Assembly (NCBI GenBank): GCA_963735885.1
Contig: CAVTMP010000010.1
Coordinates: forward strand, 1 to 64,000
DNA from: JBBSBL01 sp963735885
GTDB taxonomy: Bacteria > Actinomycetota > Thermoleophilia > Solirubrobacterales > Solirubrobacteraceae
Length of the DNA stretch: 64,000 bases
Direction: 5' to 3'
The notes under the pieces were generated by a model that saw only the letters and a program-made list of their open reading frames with translations, did not search any database and was not told the origin of the DNA. This document shows, in pieces, positions 49,252 through 58,338 of this stretch (position 1 is its first letter; each line of letters begins with the position of its first letter). A program made the position numbers and the translations under genes.

Positions 49252-49352
49252 GTCGAGGAGGCTACGGGGGCACCGTTCCGGCGGGTCACGCGGTGTCCGC
49301 GGCCCCCGCACGGGGTCGTCCGCGACCGGGAGGCGCCCGTACACTGGACACG

Positions 49353-49979
49353 ATGGGCGATCCCACGGTGCGCGACTTCCCGCTCTTCCCGCTCGGGATC
49401 GTGGCGCTGCCCTCGGAGGTCGTGCCGCTCCACATCTTCGAGGAGCGCTACAAGACGATGATGGCGGTGTGCCTCGAGCGCGAGACCGAGTTCGGGATCG
49501 TCTGGCTCTCCGACGACGGGCTGCGGGACGTCGGCTGCGCGGTCGAGATCACCGAGGTGCTCGAGAAGCTCCCGGACGGCCGGATGAACCTCGTCACCCG
49601 CGGGACGCGGCCCTTCCGGCTCGTCGCCCGCCAGGACGAGCTGCCCTATCCGGCCGGCGAGGTCGAGTTCCTCTCCGACCGCGAGGAGGCGCCGGACCCC
49701 GACGCCGCCGAGCAGGCCCGCGAGGCCTACGCCGAGCTCGTCGAGCAGGCGACCGACCGGCGGCCCGGCGCGGACGAGCTCGACGCGCTCGACGCCTACG
49801 GGATGGCCGCGACCGTGGACTTCGGCCACGACGCGAAGCAGGGCCTGCTCGACCTGCGCTCGGAGAACGGGCGCCTGCGGCTCGTGACCCGGCTCTTCCG
49901 CGCGGCGATGCGACGGATCGAGTTCGCCGGGAAGGCGCAGGCGCGGGCGCGGTCCAACGGCAAGGTCCGCTTCGGGTGA
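49353..49979 (+). CDS. Lon N-terminal-domain (LON substrate-binding) protein
   Basis: 208 residues, the stand-alone LON domain: DFPLFPLGIVALPSEVVPLHIFEERYKTMM at the start is diagnostic (only part is quoted as DFPLFPLGIVALP), followed by GIVWLSDDGLRDVGC and PDGRMNLVTRGTRPF. No ATPase or protease domain follows. Such proteins may bind unfolded substrates; their role is unknown. A TACACT element at 49340-49345 ends seven bases before ATG 49353, the clearest leaderless start in the window. Confidence 0.9.
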   Translation: MGDPTVRDFPLFPLGIVALPSEVVPLHIFEERYKTMMAVCLERETEFGIVWLSDDGLRDVGCAVEITEVLEKLPDGRMNLVTRGTRPFRLVARQDELPYPAGEVEFLSDREEAPDPDAAEQAREAYAELVEQATDRRPGADELDALDAYGMAATVDFGHDAKQGLLDLRSENGRLRLVTRLFRAAMRRIEFAGKAQARARSNGKVRFG

Positions 49980-50006
49980 GGAGCGCGAGCGGCCGACGGC
50001 GCACGG

Positions 50007-50426
50007 CTACCGGGCCAGCCCGCAGACGCCCTTCGCCACCCGACGGGTGAACGCCGCGAGGCGGAAGAGCACGGCCGGCTGCCCCCGGGAGGTGTCGCTC
50101 CACGCGACCGTGCCGTTGCCGGAGCGCACGCGGTAGCGCAGCAGGCTCCGGGGACCCGGGGCGAGCCGCAGGCCACGGCGCGCCGCGGGCGCGAGATCGC
50201 GCTGCAGGGCGCGGGCGTCGAGCAGGTCGGCCGAGGCCAGCATCCGCGCGGGGCCGCCGTTGCAGCGCACGGTGCCGCCGTCGCTGACCACGAGGCCGAG
50301 CCGCGCGCCGGGGATCGTCCCCCCGCGCGTGACGGCGAAGAGGTCCGGCGAGCTGATGCCGGCGTTGCCGCAGCCGGCGAGGGCCGCGGCGAGCGCGATG
50401 CCGGCGCCCGGGCCGGGGCGCCTCAC
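50007..50426 (-). CDS. Small lipoprotein, function unknown
   Basis: 139 residues. The signal sequence GIALAAALAGCG has a lipobox ending at a Cys near residue 17. The mature part has FAVTRGGTIPGARLGLVVSDGGTVRCNGG, only partly recognisable, and a late Cys (GVCGLAR) that may pair with the first. The GTG at 50426 overlaps the GGT stop as GTGA, so it is the last gene of the ParA-FtsZ-GGT run. I do not recognise a family with confidence. Confidence 0.7.
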   Translation of the reverse strand: MRRPGPGAGIALAAALAGCGNAGISSPDLFAVTRGGTIPGARLGLVVSDGGTVRCNGGPARMLASADLLDARALQRDLAPAARRGLRLAPGPRSLLRYRVRSGNGTVAWSDTSRGQPAVLFRLAAFTRRVAKGVCGLAR

Positions 50427-51902
50427 GCCGCCACCGCCGCCCCGCCCCGGCGCGGGTCGCCGCCGCCGGAGAGCGCGCCGGTCCGCGTGTCGCGCTCCAC
50501 CGCCTGCACCCCGCCGAAGAACAGGTTGCGCGCCCGGAACGGCGCGACCGCCCGCCCGGACGCCGCGAGCCCGGCGAGATCGATCCCCGGCTCGGCGTAG
50601 ACGACGCCGTCCTCGAGGTGCAGGCGCGGCGCCTCGACCGCCGGGCCCGCCGCGAGCCCGTGGTCCACCGCCGAGGAGATCACCTGGATGATCGCCGAGC
50701 GGATGCGGTTGGAGCCCGCGCTCCCGAGCACGAGCTCCGGGCGCGCCGTCGCGCATCACCACCGTCGGCGCCATCATCGACGGCATCCGCCGGCCGGGCG
50801 GATCGCGGTGGAAGCCGAGCGGGTTGAGGTCGTGCTCGCCCATCATGTTGTTGAGGTGGATGCCGGTGCCGGGGACCACGATGCCGGACCCCTCGCCGTT
50901 GGAGCACGTCACCGCGCACGCCCACCCGTCGGCGTCGAGCACCGAGACGTGGGTGGTGGAGCCCAGGCGCGAGGCGAGGAAGGCGGCGCCGAAGCCCGGC
51001 GTCGCGAGGCCCTCGAGGAACGCCGGCGTGCGCTCGGCCTGCGCGGCCTCCATCACGTCGACGAGCCGGGTGGACGTCGGCGGCCCGGGCTCGCGGTCCA
51101 GCAGCGCGAGCGCGTAGGCGATGAGCGTGCCGCCGGCCGACGGCGGCGGGTTGGTCAGGACGTCGCGACCGCGGTAGGCGGCCCGGACCGGGTCGCGCGC
51201 GGCGACCTCGTAGGCGGCGAGATCCGCGCGGGTGAGCATGCCCCCGCGCGGCTCGAGCCAGGCGGCGACGGCCTCCGCGACCTCCCCGCGGTAGAACGGC
51301 TCCGCGCCGTCCGCGCCGAGTCGCTCGAGCGCGTCGGCGAGCTCCGGCTGGCGAACCGGGTCGCCGACCCGGAGCAAGCGCCCGTCCGGCGCGTAGATCG
51401 CCGCGATCTCCGGGGTCGAGGTGACGATCCCCTCGAGGATCTCGACCACGTAGGCCTGCGGCCCGTTGAGCGGGACGCCCCGGCGGGCGAGTCGCTCGGC
51501 GGGGGCCGCCAGATCGGCCAGCGGAACCGTCCCGAAGCGCGCGGCCGCGGCCTCCAGGCCCGCGGGCACCCCGTAGGCGCCCACCGACGCCGCGCCGACG
51601 TGGAAGGTCTGCACCGCATCGCCGAAGGAGACCTCGACCGGGACCAGGTCGGCCCGCCGATCGGCGTCCGCGCCGCGGCCGGGCGCCTCGACGAAGAAGT
51701 CGAGCAGCACCGGCGCCGCGGGACCCGGCGGGACGACGAGCATGTAGCCGCCGGCGCCGAGGCCGGTGAGCAGCGGCTCGCAGGCGCACGAGGCGAGTAC
51801 CGCGCCGATCGCCGCGTCGACGGCGTTCCCGCCCTCGCGCAGCACGGCCGCGCCCGCCTCGGCGCTGACCGGATGGCCGGCCGCGACGACGCCGCGGCTC
51901 AC
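50423..51902 (-). CDS. Gamma-glutamyltransferase family protein (one frame break)
   Basis: About 492 residues. VAAGHPVSAEAGAAVLREGGNAVDAAIG is the GGT opening, and the autoprocessing site is GSTTHVSVLDADG, with the second Thr as the N-terminal nucleophile of the small subunit. An extra base near 50745 shifts the frame after MAPTVVMRDG; corrected, LGSAGSNRIRSAIIQV (the GSPGG-like region) follows. No signal peptide is seen, so it may act in the cytoplasm. GTG 51902 is six bases after ftsZ. Confidence 0.88.
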
Positions 51903-51907
51903 GCGGC

Positions 51908-53371
51908 TCAGCCCCGGGGGATGAACTCCGGCACGTCGAGCTCGCCCGCGGTCCGGCGCGGGGCCCGCGGCGGCGCGCCGCGGCGCTCGACGCGCGGCTC
52001 GCCGGTGGGCTCGCGCAGCGCCTCCTGGACGTCGCGGCGCGCCTGCCGGGTGGAGCGGTCGGCCGCGTAGCCCGTGGCGACGACCGTGACCCAGACCTGG
52101 TCGTCGAGCTTCTCGTCGACCATCGCCCCGAAGATGATGTTGGCGTCGGGGTGCGCGGCGTCGGAGACCGCCTTGGCCGCCTCGTTGACCTCCCACAGCG
52201 AGAGGTCGCTGCCGCCGGTGATCGAGAGCAGGATCGAGCGCGCCCCGTCCATGCTCGTCTCCAGCAGCGGGGAGGCGACCGCCTGCTCGGCGGCGTCGAT
52301 CGCCCGGCGCTCGCCCGAGCCCATCCCGATGCCGAGCAGCGCGTTGCCGGCGTCGGTCATGATCGTCCGCACGTCGGCGAAGTCGAGGTTGATCAGGCCC
52401 GGGAGCGTCACGAGGTCGGCGATGCCCTGCACGCCCTGGCGCAGGACGTCGTCGGCGACGCGGAAGGCCTCGACCATCGAGGTCCCCTTCTCGAGCACGC
52501 TGAGCAGCCGGTCGTTCGGCACGACGATGAGCGTGTCGACCTCCTCGGCGAGCGCCTCCACGCCGCTGTCGGCCTGCGTGCGGCGCCGCGTGCCCTCGAA
52601 GCCGAACGGCTTGGTCACGATGCCGACGATCAGCGCGCCGACCTCGCGGGCGATGCGGGCGACGACCGGCGCCGCGCCGGTGCCGGTCCCGCCCCCGGCG
52701 CCGGCGGCGATGAACACCATGTCGGCGCCCTTGAGCAGGGTCTTGATCTGGTCGTGGTCGTCCTTCGCCGCGGCGCGGCCGAGCTCCGGGTCCGACCCCG
52801 AGCCGAGGCCGCGGGTGATCCCGTCGCCGATGTGCAGCGTCACCTGGGCCGCGGACTGCTGGAGCGACTGCAGGTCGGTGTTGATCGCGATGAACTCGAC
52901 GCCCTCGACCTCGGCCTCGACCATCCGGTTGACGGCGTTCACGCCGGCGCCGCCGACGCCGATGACGCGCATCGACGGGGAGCCGGCCGCCGCCCGGTGC
53001 TCGCCGGCGGACAGCCGGCTCTCGCGCGGGCGCTCGAGGATGTTCTCCGGGATGTCGGAGCTGAAGGCCCGGTTCAGGCGCTCGCGTGGCGTCGGCGGGG
53101 CCGCGGGCGCGTCCTCCACCGGCGCCGCCGGGGCGTCGGGATCGAGCGAGGGGTGCGGCGTGTGGGCGCGCGCCGAGCGGACCGGCTCCGCCTCGGCGTC
53201 GGCCGCCGGCGCGGCGGCGCGCGCCGGCGGGGGCGCGGGCTCGGCCTCGGGCGCGGGCTCCGCCTCGCGGGCCGGCGCCTCCTCGCGCGGCTCGAGGCCG
53301 TCCTCCTCCGTCTTGCGGAAGAGCGCCGCCAGCGGCCCCTCCCGCATGCTCGCGCGCTTACCGCTTGCCAT
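51908..53371 (-). CDS. ftsZ: Cell division protein FtsZ with a long N-terminal extension
   Basis: 487 residues. The FtsZ core starts at about 135 (RVIGVGGAGVNAVNRM) with GGGTGTG at 226-232, VPNDRLL and the T7 region; the C-terminal tail ends LDVPEFIPRG, the conserved partner-binding peptide. Before the core lie some 133 residues rich in Ala, Pro and Glu with a short Arg-rich helix (RERLNRAFSSDIPENILERPRE), which usual FtsZ proteins do not have. The ATG at 53371 is supported by AAGGAGG nine bases upstream, inside the end of parA, so the extension is translated. A later Met at the core start lacks such support. Confidence 0.93.
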   Translation of the reverse strand: MASGKRASMREGPLAALFRKTEEDGLEPREEAPAREAEPAPEAEPAPPPARAAAPAADAEAEPVRSARAHTPHPSLDPDAPAAPVEDAPAAPPTPRERLNRAFSSDIPENILERPRESRLSAGEHRAAAGSPSMRVIGVGGAGVNAVNRMVEAEVEGVEFIAINTDLQSLQQSAAQVTLHIGDGITRGLGSGSDPELGRAAAKDDHDQIKTLLKGADMVFIAAGAGGGTGTGAAPVVARIAREVGALIVGIVTKPFGFEGTRRRTQADSGVEALAEEVDTLIVVPNDRLLSVLEKGTSMVEAFRVADDVLRQGVQGIADLVTLPGLINLDFADVRTIMTDAGNALLGIGMGSGERRAIDAAEQAVASPLLETSMDGARSILLSITGGSDLSLWEVNEAAKAVSDAAHPDANIIFGAMVDEKLDDQVWVTVVATGYAADRSTRQARRDVQEALREPTGEPRVERRGAPPRAPRRTAGELDVPEFIPRG

Positions 53372-54158
53372 GCCCGAGGACCTCCTTGGCGAGCTGCCGG
53401 TAGCTGTGGGCGGCCATGCCGTCGGGATCGTACTTCAGCACCGACATGCCCTTGACCGGGGCCTCGGCGAAGCGGATCGTCTTGCGGATCCGCGACGCGA
53501 ACACGCGGTCCCCGAAGTTCTCCTCGAGGATCTCGATCGCCTCCTTGGCGTGGACCGTCCGCGAGTCGACGAGCGTCGGGAGGATGCCCTCGATGTCGAC
53601 GTCGGGGTTGAGGTTCTCCCGGATCATCGCGAGCGTGTTCTGAAGCTGGATGAGGCCCCGCATGGACAGATACTCGCATTGGACGGGGACGATCACCTTC
53701 GTCGCCGCCGTCAGCGCGTTGATCGTCAGCAGGCCGAGGCTCGGCGGCGTGTCGATGAAGACGAAGTCGTAGTCGTCGTCGACCTCGCGCAGCGCCTTCT
53801 GGAGCGAGCGCTCGCGGCCGATCTGCGCCGACATCGCGATCTCCGCCCCGGCGAGGTCGATCGACGAGCAGGCGACGTCGACCTCGCGCTTGCGGATCAC
53901 CTCGCGGATCGACGCGTGGTGGACGAGGACGTCGTACATCGACCGCTCGATCGTGTCGGGGTCGATGCCCTGGGACATCGTGAGGTTCCCCTGCGGGTCC
54001 ATGTCGACGCAGAGGACGCGGTGGCCGTCCTCGGCGAAGGCCACGGCGAGGTTCAGGGTGGTGGTGGTCTTGGCGACGCCGCCCTTCTGGTTGGCGAACG
54101 CGATCACCTTGGCCTTGGCCGTCACGGGCTGCTCCGTCTCGTCGGGGGTTCCCGGCAT
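53358..54158 (-). CDS. ParA/Soj-family ATPase
   Basis: 266 residues. The deviant Walker A is KGGVAKTT at 25-32 (with KGGVAKT where ParA usually has KGGVGKT), then CVDMDPQGNLT and the VFIDTPPSLG Walker B. The family moves chromosomes, plasmids or large cargo on DNA or membranes. No ParB gene or parS sequence is seen nearby, which suits an orphan ParA. Its last codons overlap the ftsZ start by 14 bases, so the two proteins are made together. A GTG at 54122-54125 before AKAKVIAF is an alternative start. Confidence 0.9.
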   Translation of the reverse strand: MPGTPDETEQPVTAKAKVIAFANQKGGVAKTTTTLNLAVAFAEDGHRVLCVDMDPQGNLTMSQGIDPDTIERSMYDVLVHHASIREVIRKREVDVACSSIDLAGAEIAMSAQIGRERSLQKALREVDDDYDFVFIDTPPSLGLLTINALTAATKVIVPVQCEYLSMRGLIQLQNTLAMIRENLNPDVDIEGILPTLVDSRTVHAKEAIEILEENFGDRVFASRIRKTIRFAEAPVKGMSVLKYDPDGMAAHSYRQLAKEVLGHGKR

Positions 54159-54221
54159 ACGGGAGGAGTATTCGCACGCGCCCGGGGGATTCCTCCCCGG
54201 CGGCTACGCTGCGCGGCACCC

Positions 54222-55148
54222 GTGGCCGGCCTGCTCGACAAGCGCCTCGTCTTCGTCACCGGCAAGGGGGGCGTCGGCAAGTCGACGGTGGCCACCGCGC
54301 TCGGCCTGGCGGCGGCCCGCCGGGGACGGCGCACGATGGTGGCCGAGCTGCAGGGGCAGCACCGCGTCTCCGGCGCGCTCGACGGCGACGCGGCGACCTT
54401 CGCCGAGACGCGCCTCGCGGACGGGCTCTACACGATCTCGATCGACGCCCACGAGGCGATGCGCGAGTACCTCCACCTCCGGGTGGGGCCGTTCGCCGAC
54501 CTGCTCGCGTCCAGCCGCATGTTCGCCTACTTCGCCGCCGCCACCCCGGGCATGCGGGAGCTGCTGCAGATCGGGAAGGTGTGGGAGCTCGCGCAGCTCG
54601 ACCGCCACGCGAAGAAGGCCGACGGCTACGACCTCGTCGTCGTCGACGCGCCGGCGACCGGGCACGGCGCGGGGATGCTGCGCACGCCGGGGACCTTCGC
54701 GGACCTCGCGCGCGTCGGCCCGATCGCGCGCCAGGGCCGTCGCATCGACGAGATGATCCGCGACCGCTCGCGGACCGGCATCGTGGCCGTCGCGCTGCCC
54801 GAGGAGATGCCGGTGAACGAGACGCTCGCGCTGCGGGCGGAGCTGCGCGCGGAGCTCGGCCACGACCTCGACCTGGTCGTGGTCAACGCGGTGATGCCGC
54901 GACGCTTCTCCGCCCGCGAGGCCACGGCGATCCGCGGCGCGCTCGATCACGCCGGGAGCCCCGCGGCGCGCGGAGCCCTCCACGCCGCGCTGTCCACGCA
55001 CCTGCGGGCCGCCGAGCAGCGCGCCCAGACGCGGCGACTGGCCCGCGGCCTGGAGCGCCGGCCCGTGCTGCTGCCCTTCGTCTTCGCCCCGGCGCTCGAC
55101 CGCGCGGCGCTCGAGGCGCTCTCCGCCACCCTCGAGGCCGCGCTGTGA
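54222..55148 (+). CDS. Get3/ArsA-like ATPase, first of a pair (BagA-like)
   Basis: 308 residues with the Walker A GKGGVGKS at 14-21, DGYDLVVVDAPATGHGAGML and PEEMPVNET, as in the shorter member of the actinobacterial Get3-like pairs (Rv3679 in M. tuberculosis). It lacks the ArsA metal-binding cysteines, so an arsenite pump role is unlikely. GTG 54222 follows a TACGCT element by 11 bases. The second member starts by GTGA overlap, so a heteromeric complex is likely. Confidence 0.88.
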   Translation: MAGLLDKRLVFVTGKGGVGKSTVATALGLAAARRGRRTMVAELQGQHRVSGALDGDAATFAETRLADGLYTISIDAHEAMREYLHLRVGPFADLLASSRMFAYFAAATPGMRELLQIGKVWELAQLDRHAKKADGYDLVVVDAPATGHGAGMLRTPGTFADLARVGPIARQGRRIDEMIRDRSRTGIVAVALPEEMPVNETLALRAELRAELGHDLDLVVVNAVMPRRFSAREATAIRGALDHAGSPAARGALHAALSTHLRAAEQRAQTRRLARGLERRPVLLPFVFAPALDRAALEALSATLEAAL

Positions 55149-56290
55149 GCTCGGTCGCGGAGCTGCTCGAGGGCAAGCGGGTCTGCATCTGCGCGGGGTC
55201 CGGCGGGGTGGGCAAGACCACGACCTCCGCGGCGATCGCGATGGGCATGGCGGCCCGCGGCCTGCGCGTGGTCGTGGTGACGATCGACCCGGCGCGGCGG
55301 CTCGCGAACTCGCTCGGCCTGAAGACGCTCGGGAACGAGCCGCGGCTCGTCGCGCCGGAGCGGTTCGCCGCCGAGGGGCTCGAGATGCGCGGCGAGCTCT
55401 GGGCGATGATGCTCGACGCCAAGCGGACGTTCGACGAGCTGATCGAGCGCCTCTCCCCCGACGAGCGCTCCCGCGACGACGTGCTGGACAACCGCATCTA
55501 CCAGGAGCTCTCCAACGCGGTGGCCGGCTCCCAGGAGTTCACCGCCATCGCCAAGCTCTACGAGCTCGACCAGGACGGCGACTACGACCTGCTCGTGCTC
55601 GACACGCCCCCCTCGCGCAACGCGCTCGACTTCCTCGACGCGCCGGATCGGCTCACCCAGTTCTTCGAGGGACGGGCGCTGCAGGTCTTCCTGCGGCCGA
55701 CCGGCTTCGCGACCCGGATCGTCGGCGCCGGGACCGGCGTCGTCTTCTCGGTTCTCAAGCGGGTCACCGGGGTCGACCTGCTCCAGGACCTCAGCGTGTT
55801 CTTCCGGGCGCTCGGCGGCATGATCGACGGCTTCCGCGAGCGCGCCGAGCAGGTCGGCCGGCTGCTCGAGGATCCGGGGACGACCTTCCTGCTCATCACC
55901 TCGCCGGAGCGGGAGCCGATCGAGGAGGCGATCTTCTTCCGGCGCAAGCTCAAGGCGGCGCGGATGCCGTTCGGCGGCGTGATCGTGAACCGGGTCCACC
56001 ACGGCGTGGAGCACCCGGACCTCGAGGCGGTCGAGCGGGAGCTCGCCGGCGAGCTGGGCGACAAGCTGGCCGGGAAGGTCGCGTCGAACCTGGGCGACTA
56101 CCAGGTCATCGCGGAGCGCGACGCCGCCGGGATCGCGCGGCTCGCGCGGGAGCTCGGGGACCGACCGCTGCTCGAGGTCCCGCAGTTCGACAGCGACGTC
56201 CACGACGTCGAGGGCCTGCTCCGGATCCACCGCTACCTGTTCGCGACCGCGAAGGAGCGGCGCGCGATGCTCTCCGACCTCGTGGCCTAG
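55145..56290 (+). CDS. Get3/ArsA-like ATPase, second of a pair (BagB-like)
   Basis: 381 residues. Walker A is GSGGVGKTT at 18-26; TIDPARRLANSLGL is the switch I-like region and LLVLDTPPSRNALDFLDAP the Walker B. It matches the longer partner of the paired Get3-like ATPases of actinobacteria (Rv3680). A segment around residues 175-215 (FEGRALQVF, FSVLKRVTGVDLL) is hydrophobic and could be the client-binding helices. Translation is coupled to the first gene. Confidence 0.88.
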   Translation: MSSVAELLEGKRVCICAGSGGVGKTTTSAAIAMGMAARGLRVVVVTIDPARRLANSLGLKTLGNEPRLVAPERFAAEGLEMRGELWAMMLDAKRTFDELIERLSPDERSRDDVLDNRIYQELSNAVAGSQEFTAIAKLYELDQDGDYDLLVLDTPPSRNALDFLDAPDRLTQFFEGRALQVFLRPTGFATRIVGAGTGVVFSVLKRVTGVDLLQDLSVFFRALGGMIDGFRERAEQVGRLLEDPGTTFLLITSPEREPIEEAIFFRRKLKAARMPFGGVIVNRVHHGVEHPDLEAVERELAGELGDKLAGKVASNLGDYQVIAERDAAGIARLARELGDRPLLEVPQFDSDVHDVEGLLRIHRYLFATAKERRAMLSDLVA

Positions 56291-57588
56291 GGGGCCTGCT
56301 CGTGGGCGGTCGCCGGCTCCGGCGCCTCCGGCGCGGCGCCGTCTCCCGTCGCCGGATCGGCGAGGATCTCGTCCGCCACGCCGCGGAGGTCGGAGTCGAG
56401 GTGGCCGCAGAGGACGTCGCGCAGCAGCGCGCGGAGGTGCTCGCGCACCTCGACGACGAGCCGGTCCACGCCCGGCTCCGCCGGCGCGAGCCCGGCGACG
56501 ACGGCGCGCTCGAGCGAGATCGCGTGCGCGATGCGCTCGGCGAGCGCGGGCCGCTCGGCCGGGAGGGCGCAGATCGCGGCGAGGCGGCCGGCCAGCCGGC
56601 CGCTCCCGGGTCCCTCCGGCTCGAGCAGGGCCCGGAGGGCGAGGAGGTGGTCGGTGAGCCCCTCGAACGGCGCGGGGCGCTCGCAGCCGAGCTCGAAGCG
56701 CCGCAGCGCCCAGGACACCTCGCCGCCGCGCGGCCGGCGCCGGGCGACGAGCGAGAGGAAGCCGCGGAGCTCGTCCTCCTGGCCGGGCGCGATCGCGGTG
56801 ATCCCGGCGGCCCGGCCGGTTCCGCCGAGCGGGGCGAGCCGCCACGGCCCGGCGTCGCCGCGGTGCCAGGCCACCGGGCCGAGCGCGAAGGTCCCGGGCT
56901 CGAACAGGCGCAGTGCCGTGAGCAGGGCGCGCAGGCGCGCCCGGGCGATGGCGACCGCCGAGCGGCCGCCGCCGTCGCCCTCGAGCTCGAGCACCGCGAG
57001 CACGGTGGGCCGCTCGTCGGCGCTGGCGGCCCAGACGGCCTCGGGCGGCGCGTCGGCGAGCGCGTCGCCGCGAACCAGCGTCAGGCCGTCGCCGAGCGGG
57101 ACCTCGTCGGAGGCGAGCCCGAGGCCGAGCAGCGGCGCGACGATCGTCTCGACCGAGCGCCCCTCGTAGGCGACGCCCTCGAGCTCCCGCCACGCGGCGG
57201 CGAAGCGCGTGGGCTCGAAGACGAACTCGCTCGAGTCGTCGAACACCGACGAGAGGAAGGTGCGCAGGATCGCGTCGGCGCGCTCGCGCGGCTCGGCCGG
57301 GACCCGCGCCTCGCCGCGCATCTCGAGGTAGTCCTCGCCGCCGGGCAACGACTCGAGCGCCCGCGCCGCGGGCGCGTAGGCCGGCAGCCGGCCGAGGATC
57401 CCGACCCGTTCGCGGATGAAGGCCCCGGTCAGCGGGCGGTAGCAGTAGAGCGCCGGCCGACGGCCGCCGGCCGGACGGTCGACGACCTCGAACGGGACCT
57501 CGGCGCCCGTCGCGGTGTCGTGCGCGAGCTGCAGCGCGGCCTCCTCGGTGAACGCGTGGAGCAGGTCGTGCAGGGTCCGGTTGCGCAT
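56287..57588 (-). CDS. Uncharacterised alpha-helical protein convergent to the Get3-like pair
   Basis: 433 residues. It starts MRNRTLHDLLHAFTEEAALQL and contains ILRTFLSSVFDDSSEFVF and GDGLTLVRGDALADAP; no membrane segment, signal peptide or catalytic motif is seen. The sequence is rich in Ala, Leu, Glu and Arg with a Pro/Glu tail. It is a soluble protein of unknown role. Its last four bases overlap the end of the BagB-like gene tail to tail. The ATG at 57588 is preferred to an in-frame start 54 codons upstream because the intervening residues are Arg/Pro-rich and unlike the rest. Confidence 0.6.
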   Translation of the reverse strand: MRNRTLHDLLHAFTEEAALQLAHDTATGAEVPFEVVDRPAGGRRPALYCYRPLTGAFIRERVGILGRLPAYAPAARALESLPGGEDYLEMRGEARVPAEPRERADAILRTFLSSVFDDSSEFVFEPTRFAAAWRELEGVAYEGRSVETIVAPLLGLGLASDEVPLGDGLTLVRGDALADAPPEAVWAASADERPTVLAVLELEGDGGGRSAVAIARARLRALLTALRLFEPGTFALGPVAWHRGDAGPWRLAPLGGTGRAAGITAIAPGQEDELRGFLSLVARRRPRGGEVSWALRRFELGCERPAPFEGLTDHLLALRALLEPEGPGSGRLAGRLAAICALPAERPALAERIAHAISLERAVVAGLAPAEPGVDRLVVEVREHLRALLRDVLCGHLDSDLRGVADEILADPATGDGAAPEAPEPATAHEQAP

Positions 57589-57933
57589 GAGGCCGCACTT
57601 CGCGGCCCGGCCGGGCGGTCCTGCGTGGTGCACGGGGCGTTGCGGCGCCGGGCGGCCGATCACGCGATGCGGGACGGCCCGCTCTCCGCGATCGCGGCGG
57701 CGGCCTCGGCCGCGGAAAGGCGCATCGAAGGGGTTCCGCTGTGGCGCCAACTCCGCGAGTTCCAGGTTGCGCGCGACTATCCACCCGTTCTCAACACTCG
57801 CGGTTTCACGGCCGCGGGAGGCGGCCCGCGACGGTCGGGTCCGTCTTCGATGCGCCGTTGGCCGAGGTCGCCACGGCCGCGCACGGAAGCCAGCCGAGCG
57901 CCCGGGCGCACCGGCCCGCCGCCCGTCGCGCCC
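57589..57933. other. Gap of about 345 bases without a supported gene
   Basis: No frame here has family similarity. It presumably holds the promoter of the gene that starts at 57588 and the 3' end of the hxlR-type gene; I see no convincing -35/-10 pair and no strong hairpin. Confidence 0.5.
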
Positions 57934-58266
57934 TCAGGCCGCGACGACCGTCCGCGACTCGCCGAGCCAGCGCCGGCCGTAGGCCCGCATGTCCTCGACG
58001 ATCGGGATCAGGGCCCGGCCCTTCTCGGTCAGCGCGTACTCGACGCGCGGCGGCACCTCGGGGTAGGTCCGGCGCTCGACGATCCCCTCCTCCTCGAGGG
58101 CGCGCAGGCGGAGCGACAGGGTGCGAGGGCTGATGCCCTGCAGCGAGCGCTCGAGCTCGCAGAAGCGCGCGCGGCCGTCGGCGAGGTCCCGGATGATGAG
58201 GAGCGTCCACTTCCCGCAGACGACATCCGCCGTACGACACACCGGACACGACTCTCGAGCGGCCAT
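57934..58266 (-). CDS. HxlR-family winged-helix regulator
   Basis: 110 residues. CPVCRTADVVCGKWTLLIIRDL is the HxlR start, and LERSLQGISPRTLSLRLRALEEEGIV the recognition helix and wing. Three cysteines in the first 17 residues (SCPVC, VVCG) could sense oxidants or electrophiles. ATG 58266 has a TACCCT element at 58273-58278 ending six bases upstream. It is divergent from the DUF2254 gene, its likeliest target. Confidence 0.92.
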   Translation of the reverse strand: MAARESCPVCRTADVVCGKWTLLIIRDLADGRARFCELERSLQGISPRTLSLRLRALEEEGIVERRTYPEVPPRVEYALTEKGRALIPIVEDMRAYGRRWLGESRTVVAA

Positions 58267-58286
58267 GGGTCAAGGGTAGCGCAAGA

Positions 58287-58301
58287 CTTCACGAAATGAA
58301 G
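58287..58301. promoter_or_regulatory. Inverted repeat between hxlR and DUF2254 genes
   Basis: CTTCA and TGAAG flank CGAAA in the 72-base gap between two divergent genes, upstream of the proposed -10 of the regulator. Short arms make this only a candidate HxlR site. Confidence 0.4.
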
Positions 58302-58338
58302 CGAAGGATCCGTCCTCGCGGGCGGAGAACATGGCCGC

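Noticed and set aside
54222..56290. ATPase pair considered as an arsenite efflux (ArsA) system
   Set aside because: No ArsB-like membrane gene, no ArsR site and no metal-binding cysteine set are present.
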